Shown: piece by piece, positions 1 through 5,800 of the stretch
How positions within the stretch are numbered: the first letter of the stretch is position 1
Layout: each line of letters begins with the position of its first letter
NCBI GenBank assembly: GCA_036736205.1
Contig: DAINMX010000283.1
Coordinates: 1 to 7,705, forward strand
Source of the DNA: XYA12-FULL-58-9 sp001798605
GTDB lineage: Bacteria; Myxococcota; XYA12-FULL-58-9
Direction of reading: 5' to 3'
Length of the DNA: 7,705 nucleotides
Notes under the pieces: model-generated
Told to the model about the DNA's origin: nothing
Databases searched by the model: none
What the model saw: only the letters and a program-made list of their open reading frames with translations
Position numbers and translations under genes: made by a program

Positions 1-2
1 AT

Positions 3-62
3 TTCGACAACATCGAGAGCCACTTCGCACTCAAATTGTGGAGACCGGCCTCTAGGGTGTGA
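3..62 (+). CDS. Possible 3' end of an upstream gene (partial, unidentified)
   Basis: Frame 3 is open from the left edge to a TGA at 60-62. It would encode about 19 C-terminal residues beginning FDNIESHF and ending RPASRV. Of the three + frames this one reads most like protein, with mixed charged, aromatic and aliphatic residues, but 19 codons prove little. No family can be assigned. If real, the gene converges on the TPR gene that ends at 226. The 163 bases between them contain no convincing terminator hairpin, only a small ATCATGAT palindrome at 196-203. Confidence 0.25.
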   Translation, partial: FDNIESHFALKLWRPASRV

Positions 63-225
63 CTGACGGTACAGGACAACTCGCACACTACAAACGCGGA
101 TGTCGTCAGTGCCAGTGCCCAGCGGTCATGATGATGGGTGAGGATGGACGAACCAACGCGGTGCCCCCTGACGTTCGTGATCGAGTGCCGTGAGAATCAT
201 GATCCGTGTCGCCTGAACCGTGGTG

Positions 226-1005
226 TCAGGGTAGCTGCTTGACCGTGTCAATGAACCGGCGGGCGCTCTGTTCCGATGCAAAGCAACGGGGTATGCCGGC
301 GCAAACCCAACGCCAGTGACGCGAGCTGGCCTCCACATCGCCCAGCATCTCAAAGGCAGCGCAGCGCAGCGCAGCGAGGGTGGGATCCTGTATTGCCGCG
401 GACTCTTTCAGAGCCGTGACCACTCGACCCGGCCGTCCTGCAGCCATCTCGGCGCGAGACAGAACCACCAACACCTCGCGGTCGCTGGTTCCGAGCGCCA
501 ACATTTGCCGGGCCACGTCGAGTGACGCCTGCCAATCCCCCATCCGCTCCAAAGTCCGCAGCAAGAGTGCGAGGACTGGCTCGATGGCGCCATGCTCCTT
601 TACGACCGCGCGCAGCAGCGCTGCCGCTCGAGGGTGGTCGCCAATCCCCATGTGTGCACTCGCGAGCAGCAAGCCCTTCCAAAGCTCGGTCTTCGGGTGC
701 GGGCTGCTTTCGAGCAGTGTCTGTGCCTCTGCCGGTTGCCCTACGGCGAGCTGGACAGAGGCGAGGAAGGCAATGAGGTGGGCGTTCGCCGGTTGATCGA
801 CCAGACCCTGCGCGACGACTCTGAAAGCGCTTGCCAGATCTCCTGCGACGAGGTGTTGCTCGGCCAGGGCGACGCGAATTGCTGCAGAGGCGCCATCCCG
901 GCGTACTTCCTGGTCAAGCAGGGCACGAGCCGAGTCAAAACGCCCGGCACGACAGCGGCGAGCGATTTCATTGAGAAGAGCTCGCCTCTTGTCACACACA
1001 TTCAT
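226..1005 (-). CDS. TPR (tetratricopeptide) repeat protein
   Basis: The gene encodes 259 residues made almost entirely of paired amphipathic helices. Roughly seven TPR-like units can be seen, at about residues 8-36, 43-70, 77-100, 112-140, 146-173, 178-205 and 211-235. Each shows the small-residue pattern of TPRs, for example AEQHLVAGDLASAF, LASAHMGIGDHPRAAALL and TLERMGDWQASLDVA. There is no signal peptide (it begins MNVCDKRRALL) and no membrane segment, so it is probably a cytoplasmic scaffold that binds partner proteins; the partner is unknown. The ATG at 1005 is well supported by a strong Shine-Dalgarno sequence, AAGGA, 5 bases upstream on the minus strand (1011-1015). It is transcribed divergently from the IF2N-like gene at 1086 and shares its 80-bp control region. 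A TPR of this kind could also be part of a larger family of assembly or secretion accessory proteins, but nothing here narrows that. Confidence 0.85.
   Translation of the reverse strand: MNVCDKRRALLNEIARRCRAGRFDSARALLDQEVRRDGASAAIRVALAEQHLVAGDLASAFRVVAQGLVDQPANAHLIAFLASVQLAVGQPAEAQTLLESSPHPKTELWKGLLLASAHMGIGDHPRAAALLRAVVKEHGAIEPVLALLLRTLERMGDWQASLDVARQMLALGTSDREVLVVLSRAEMAAGRPGRVVTALKESAAIQDPTLAALRCAAFEMLGDVEASSRHWRWVCAGIPRCFASEQSARRFIDTVKQLP
356..375. repeat. Four tandem copies of the pentamer GCAGC
   Basis: Four perfect head-to-tail copies of GCAGC lie inside the TPR gene, at codons for residues ~211-217 (AALRCAA). The unit length is not a multiple of three, so gain or loss of one copy would shift the frame near the C-terminus. 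With only four copies the tract is short and may just be codon bias of an Ala/Arg-rich helix. Confidence 0.5.
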
Positions 1006-1008
1006 CGA

Positions 1009-1016
1009 TTTCCTTC
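1009..1016 (-). promoter_or_regulatory. Ribosome binding site of the TPR gene
   Basis: On the minus strand the sequence reads GAAGGAAA followed by TCG and then ATG. Its AAGGA core is 5 bases from the start codon, near-optimal spacing. It fixes the start at 1005. It contrasts with the two large + strand genes in the window, which have no recognisable Shine-Dalgarno sequence. Confidence 0.7.
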
Positions 1017-1019
1017 ACG

Positions 1020-1045
1020 GATAGCATTGCCCGATAGCATTACCC
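1020..1045. repeat. Tandem 13-bp direct repeat, candidate operator in the divergent promoter region
   Basis: GATAGCATTGCCC (1020-1032) is followed at once by GATAGCATTACCC (1033-1045); 12 of 13 positions match. The pair lies between the start of the minus-strand TPR gene and the -35 hexamer of the + strand gene (1049-1054). This is a typical place for a transcription factor that acts on a promoter facing right, on one facing left, or on both. A recent small duplication without function is the alternative. Confidence 0.6.
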
Positions 1046-1048
1046 GAG

Positions 1049-1077
1049 GTGACAGGGAAGGATTGCACTGATAAAGT
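1049..1077 (+). promoter_or_regulatory. Candidate housekeeping promoter with extended -10, near-leaderless start
   Basis: The -35 hexamer GTGACA (1049-1054, 5 of 6 to TTGACA) is separated by 17 bases from TAAAGT (1072-1077, 4 of 6 to TATAAT). A TG at 1069-1070 is placed as in an extended -10. Transcription would begin near 1084, only about 2 bases before the ATG at 1086. That fits the lack of any Shine-Dalgarno sequence directly upstream of that ATG; the nearest purine tract, AGGGAAGGA, is about 25 bases away. Strength and real start site are inferred. Confidence 0.5.
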
Positions 1078-1085
1078 CTATCGCC

Positions 1086-1982
1086 ATGGACACCTTAAGT
1101 CAGCTGGCCAATGGACTCGGTGTAAACCCATTCGATGTGATTTCCTACGCGCGCACGCTCGGTTTCGAGGACCTCTCCCCAGACACGCCGCTCTCCGCAC
1201 AGCAGACCACGATGATTTGCGACTGGGTGGAGCATGGAGAGATTCCCCGCGCCCCTGACTCGGTTCCCGTGCCACCGATCTCGGTAGCAGACGCGCTGAC
1301 ACCCAACCAAGAGTCAGGGATCAAGTTGGCGGGAAACAACCGACCCGTCACGCTTAGGGGGCATGCACACGGGGAATTCTCTGCAGACGGGCTTTTCACC
1401 GAGGTAGGGAGCTCGTTGACGTTGCCACGCGGCGTGACCGTGACCCTCAACGGCGTGCGTTATGAAGAATGGGGCCCCGCCCATTGGTTGGAGGTCGGCG
1501 TCGAGAAGAGTGTCTTCGACCAGAAGCTCACCATTGGCTTGAGGGCGCAGGGATACTATGATCCGGAAGGGGCATACAAAGCACTCAACCTGGAGATGAC
1601 CAGGGAGCTCGGACCGGTCTCAATAGGATTGTGGGTCGGGCCCACCAATACTTCACGCCTCGATTGGGGTATTCGGTTCAATGCCGACACGAGCAATGAC
1701 CAGTTTTTTCTCCCAGACGAGGTGAACTTCGAGTTCGGTAGGATGGTCGGCTTCGACCACATCGTCGGTGCCGTGACCTTCAATCTCGCCAAGGTGCGCG
1801 ACCAACACCTCGACCTTGAGCTCTTGTACGAGCAGGATGCACCGTGGTGCCGCGCCCGCACGGGTTTGTCCCTTCCCATCCTCGAGCTGGGGGCGAGCTC
1901 GTCAATCCGCCTCGGCGGAGGCGGGCAATTCAACCCGGGTGTCGGCTATGGTGGTTACTTCTCGCTCGACATCAATTTCTAA
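1086..1982 (+). CDS. IF2 N-terminal-like domain fused to a beta-barrel-like domain, unknown function
   Basis: The product has 298 residues in two parts. Residues ~2-48 resemble the small N-terminal domain of translation initiation factor IF2 (IF2_N): LSQLANGLGVNPFDVI, then LGF, then PDTPLSAQQTTMICDWV. The last block parallels the SVSAQEKQTLIDHL segment I recall from E. coli IF2. A Pro-rich linker (about 53-75) follows. Residues ~90-298 are rich in alternating hydrophobic/polar strands with turns, such as HWLEVGVE, KLTIGLRAQGYY and DLELLYEQ. The protein ends in GYFSLDINF, and a terminal Phe is usual for outer-membrane barrels. There is no signal peptide, and an in-frame TGA at 1050 leaves little room for an upstream one, so membrane insertion is doubtful. 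The rest of IF2, including its GTPase, is absent. The ATG lacks a Shine-Dalgarno sequence but fits a near-leaderless mRNA. The gene is followed 96 bases later by the lipoprotein gene and may be cotranscribed with it. IF2_N assignment: moderate; function: unknown. Confidence 0.75.
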   Translation: MDTLSQLANGLGVNPFDVISYARTLGFEDLSPDTPLSAQQTTMICDWVEHGEIPRAPDSVPVPPISVADALTPNQESGIKLAGNNRPVTLRGHAHGEFSADGLFTEVGSSLTLPRGVTVTLNGVRYEEWGPAHWLEVGVEKSVFDQKLTIGLRAQGYYDPEGAYKALNLEMTRELGPVSIGLWVGPTNTSRLDWGIRFNADTSNDQFFLPDEVNFEFGRMVGFDHIVGAVTFNLAKVRDQHLDLELLYEQDAPWCRARTGLSLPILELGASSSIRLGGGGQFNPGVGYGGYFSLDINF

Positions 1983-2078
1983 CAACGCCACCTGTTGAGC
2001 CATGGGTGCGCGATGGGTGCCCGGTTTGATGGCCGCTTTGGTTCGGTGGATTCGCGAAGAGGAAGAAAGCGAGCTTCA

Positions 2079-2798
2079 ATGAAAGTTTGCGTGGGATTGC
2101 TCATTGTTTTGGCAGCGTGTGCAGGGCCGGGACAGGAGGTGGCACACAGGGGCGCGACCGCGGAGTCGATGACAGGGGCCGACACGGGAGCACCGGCGGC
2201 AAAAGACGCCTCTGGGAATGACCTGACCGCAGGGCGCGCGATTGCCGCGGCAGAGATCTTTGGTGTAATCACCAATCCAGACGCGGTCTTGTGCTTCGCT
2301 GGTCGCCATCTCGAGCCGGGGGAGGTAGTGCTGATGTTCGAGGATGGAAGTGAACCGGTCGCAACCCTCGAGTCTACGGGCCAGCCGTGTGCTGCCGAGC
2401 ACGCTGACCGGCAGATGGACGTCAAACTTGAGTATCGAACCCGATTGAAGGGGGACAATGGCATCGAAAAGATCGAGACCATTGCCATCGGTTTGGCTGA
2501 GGGCTGCATCCTGAACAGGGAAGAGGGTCCGGGGCATGCTGGGGACCTGCCGCGCAACTGCAACAGGACCGGAGCGGATCGTGGCACCTTGGGTGTCACC
2601 GGCGTCGATCTCGATGGGGATGGGGTGCACGAGGTTTTTGCGAGCTGCGCCACGGGTGAAGGTCTGCACCTAACGGTTTGGTCAGGCCCGGTCGGGGAGA
2701 GCAAACGTTTGTGGCACAGCTACTATTACCTGGGCTACGATACCGAGCCGACCTGTTCCGAGGCAGAATGGACCGATGAGTCGGTGGATGGCGAGTGA
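2079..2798 (+). CDS. Lipoprotein with DxDGDG calcium-binding-type loop
   Basis: The start at 2079 was chosen because it gives a short lipoprotein signal peptide: MKVC, then the hydrophobic VGLLIVLAA, then the lipobox LAAC with lipidated Cys14. The frame is open further upstream to an ATG at 1995, which would add 28 residues with a basic SRRGRK stretch; that would bury the signal and is less likely. A purine-rich AGAGGAAGAAAG tract (about 2058-2069) precedes the start at rather long spacing. After a low-complexity Ala/Gly/Thr linker, the mature domain contains DLDGDGVHEVF (residues ~177-187), the pattern of FG-GAP/VCBS or dockerin-type calcium loops. It also has six further Cys (about 72, 104, 143, 161, 190, 226) that could form disulfides, which fits export to the envelope. 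The product is 239 residues. No specific family is recognised. It is likely anchored in the inner or outer membrane, facing the periplasm or surface. Confidence 0.8.
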   Translation: MKVCVGLLIVLAACAGPGQEVAHRGATAESMTGADTGAPAAKDASGNDLTAGRAIAAAEIFGVITNPDAVLCFAGRHLEPGEVVLMFEDGSEPVATLESTGQPCAAEHADRQMDVKLEYRTRLKGDNGIEKIETIAIGLAEGCILNREEGPGHAGDLPRNCNRTGADRGTLGVTGVDLDGDGVHEVFASCATGEGLHLTVWSGPVGESKRLWHSYYYLGYDTEPTCSEAEWTDESVDGE

Positions 2799-2817
2799 AC
2801 GTGAAAGCGCTTGGGTT

Positions 2818-2852
2818 CGTTGAGCTTCGTGGGGCGCGTTGAGCTTTGTTGG
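2818..2852. repeat. Two 16-bp direct repeats with 19-bp period upstream of the large fusion gene
   Basis: CGTTGAGCTTCGTGGG (2818-2833) and CGTTGAGCTTTGTTGG (2837-2852) match at 14 of 16 positions. They lie in the gap between the lipoprotein stop (2798) and the ATG at 2900. The second copy overlaps the alternative TTG start at 2846, an argument that this stretch is regulatory rather than coding. A perfect AAGCGCTT palindrome (2805-2812) lies just upstream. Binding protein unknown. Confidence 0.55.
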
Positions 2853-2883
2853 ACTTTTGGGCTCGCAACGAGTCGGCCAAAGG

Positions 2884-2892
2884 TGCGATAAT
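2884..2892 (+). promoter_or_regulatory. Candidate extended -10 promoter for the fusion gene
   Basis: TGCGATAAT contains GATAAT (2887-2892, 5 of 6 to TATAAT) preceded by TG in the extended -10 position. No good -35 lies 16-18 bases upstream. Transcription would begin near 2899, one base before the ATG at 2900, giving another leaderless or near-leaderless message. The inference rests on a short motif and is weaker than the promoter at 1049-1077. Confidence 0.35.
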
Positions 2893-2899
2893 CCTCGGG

Positions 2900-5800
2900 A
2901 TGCCCTATGCCGGACTCATCCAGGGATTTGTTGAGACCCGCCTCAGTGCGGGCCTGGATGCCCAACGAGCCCGGGAGATCTACGACTACGCCCAAAGTGA
3001 AGTTGACCTCGCAAACAAGCAGTTGCGGGGGGCCCGTCTCGCCCGTGCCAAAGAACACCTGGTGCGTGTCTCGGAGTTGTACGGACGTTTTTTCGACGCC
3101 GCTGGGGCGAAACAATGGCAAGCCCTTACGGGTATTACTGTCGGTCCCGGAGGTGAGGCGACCTATCCCGAAGGTTTTCTCCCGGCGCAGAAGATTCTCA
3201 GCCTGCGTCGTACCCTGGCGGATCAAGCTCACCGGATAGGCACCGACTATCAGGTAACCCGCGGCGACAACAAAGTCGAAGTCACCACGAGGGGACTCGA
3301 TCTCGCGGAGTTGACCGCCCGACGTCCACAGCGCCCCCGTCAGGCATTCTTGTCGATCAAGGAGGCGGCCACTCTAAAACCATCCCGCATCCTCATTCAC
3401 AAAACACTTCAAAATCCGAGCAGCATCACGCTCGCGGGTTTGTATCAGCGATTCTGCCAATTCGCCCAAAGCAGCGCCTCCCAAGCCAACAGCCTTGCCG
3501 AGCGCGATATGGAAAAGGCCCCCGCGGATCTCGCTGCGATTCTCGCGCAAATCTGGCAGGCCACCGGTTGTCGCCGATTGTCCCTGGACGAGATCAAGTT
3601 ACATCTGGCAACGGCGGTTGAGGCGTTCTTCTTCAAGAACAAACTGTACGCCGATCGACTCAATGGTCGATACTGCGACAGCCGCTATCAAAGCCTGTTT
3701 GCCACATTGGCATCCGAGGCCTTGAATGGTTTTGTCGTCGAGTATCAGCAGCGAGTTGTCGAGAACGGTGAGCCCTATTCGCTGGTGCTCGAAGCAAACG
3801 GATTTGTCCTGTGGAAACAAAAGGTGCGGATCCTACCGCACCTAGAAGCGCTTTTGCCGCAGCCCACCCTTGAGCAAATCGAGAACCTCCACGGCATGGC
3901 AGTGGATGGCGATCTCGACGCCACCGATTTCTACAAAGCTGCCGGTATCGACAAGTACGATCTGTTTAAGTTGTGTGTGGCCTTGCCGGATCGCTTTGAG
4001 GTGCAGCTCTGCGAGGGGGATAGCCTCACGCCCCTTGGCGAAAACCGCAGCAAAGCAACTCATGTCACCGAGGAAGAACTTGCCCACAAGTGGAATCAGA
4101 AGGTCGTTGATGGGGGCATGGAGATTGGTGCCTTCTGCCGTGAGGAAGGGGTTCGTTTCAATCGGATCAAATGGTTGCGACGCAGCAGCAAGTTGTTTAA
4201 AGAACCTCAACCCATCACCCACGTCCCCCCGGATGACAGTCGAGAACAGGCACTGGCCGCCGACACCATTGCCATGATGCAGAAGATCCTTGCTCGCGAT
4301 GTACTGCAATCGGTTCCCGAGGTCGTCGAGCTCATCAATGGCAACGGAGAGTTCGTTCGCAAATGGGGAGCGATGGATCTGGACCGCTACCGGGCCATTC
4401 GTGTGGCAAGCGGCGCAGATGAGTTCCCCAACTTCGGGTCGCGCCTCCTTTGGGGGCCCACAGTCAAAGAAGAATACCTCGCCCTCGTCGATCGGTTTGC
4501 CGACCTGAGTCTCCAACACGCTGTTACCGAGCTGAAGAAACTTCACCCGCGCATGACTCGAGGTCGACTGCGCCAGCTGTTTTGTCTCTATCCGAATCTG
4601 CCGCAACCATGGTTGGACAACCGCCGCACGGGGCTACAGGCCCGGTCTTTGGCGAAAAGAATCGCTGGGATGTTGGAGCTTGAGCCCATGACCAGCGAGG
4701 ACATTTCTCGAGCCTTGCAAGGGGAGGGCATCGAGTGCCCAACCTCGACCGTCTCGAGTTTGGTGAGCCGATATCGTGACGACTATTTCGCCGAACTCCG
4801 GCCTGTCACCCTGGTCCAAAAGTTTTCTGCCGAACGGAACAACCGGATTGGCCGCTCGTTGCTGCAGCTCGCTATTCGTTGTGCTCCGCCGACCGCTGAG
4901 CGTGATCAGATTGCCGCGGTGTGGGCCAAGCTTCTCAAGCGTGCCGGCCTTGGCAGTGATCTACCCAAAAATGCCGTCGAGCAATTGGGCGAGTTCTGCA
5001 ACAATCCTGGCGAGATCTCCTGGGATGAGCATCGCGCCCAGGTGTTTGCCGAGATCGTCGCGGCGTACGCACAGTCGATGCCGCGGACAGCGAGCGAGAA
5101 CGACATTCGTTTGCGAATCCTCCACGACTATCCCATCGACCCGAAACGTTTCGGACAACTGAAAAAGAGATGGGAACGCAGTCCTGGCGATTACCCTGTT
5201 CTCAGTGGCTACTTCAACGCGAAAGGCAAGCTGCAGTTGCAAGGGTCGCGTCCGAGCAAACCGACAACGTCGGTTATCGCCAACAGCCAATTCATGGGCG
5301 GCTGGGACTCGCAGCGAGATCTCGTGCCCACCAACAGCTCGAGCCGCAATGAGCTCGCAGTTCTCTCCCAGGCCCTGAGGATTGCGCTCTTGCAACCTGA
5401 GCTTGAGACGATGTTCGATGATCTTGTCAACGGCAAACCGCTTTGGGACAAGACCGTCCTGTGGGTGAGTCACGCGCTCGGCGACAATGTGCCCGTTGCT
5501 CGGATACTACGTCGCGCCGGTGCCAGCGGGCCCAAGACGATTGTCTGCGCCACCCCCTATGGTTCCAATCCACTGGTGACAGAAGCCTTGAGTCAATTGG
5601 GAACGCAAACCTTTCTCGCCCCCCTCGATGAAGCTGGATATCCGCAGGCCGTCGAAGCAGCCTTGGACAAGGCGATTGAGCTGCACAAGAGGGGTCAACC
5701 GATCATGGTCATGGACGACGGTGGCCTGGTTTCGAAGCTTATCGCCAGCAAACCGAAGAAGTATGCCAAGTATGCCCAAGATATCCGGGTCGTCGAGTTG

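Noticed and set aside
166..231. CCCTGAC/GTCAGGG inverted repeat near the end of the TPR gene as a terminator
   Set aside because: The arms are 7 bases with a loop over 50 bases and no T-run, so it is likely chance.
592..1071. 159-codon + strand frame opposite the TPR gene
   Set aside because: The TPR repeats and strong Shine-Dalgarno sequence on the minus strand show which strand is coding.
2002..2020. ATGGGTGC repeated twice, 11 bases apart, before the first lipoprotein
   Set aside because: It is an 8-bp repeat in a short gap and not linked to any promoter element I can see.
2140..2146. TGGCACA here, and similar at 2582 and 2712, as sigma-54 promoters
   Set aside because: No GC lies at the required 12-base offset, and all three lie inside the lipoprotein coding sequence.
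1979..2704. 241-codon open frame on the minus strand
   Set aside because: It overlaps the lipoprotein gene antisense; its composition is Pro/Ser/Arg-rich, as usual for a shadow frame.
3842..4606. 254-codon open frame on the minus strand
   Set aside because: It is antisense to the fusion gene and has no recognisable domain or start signal.
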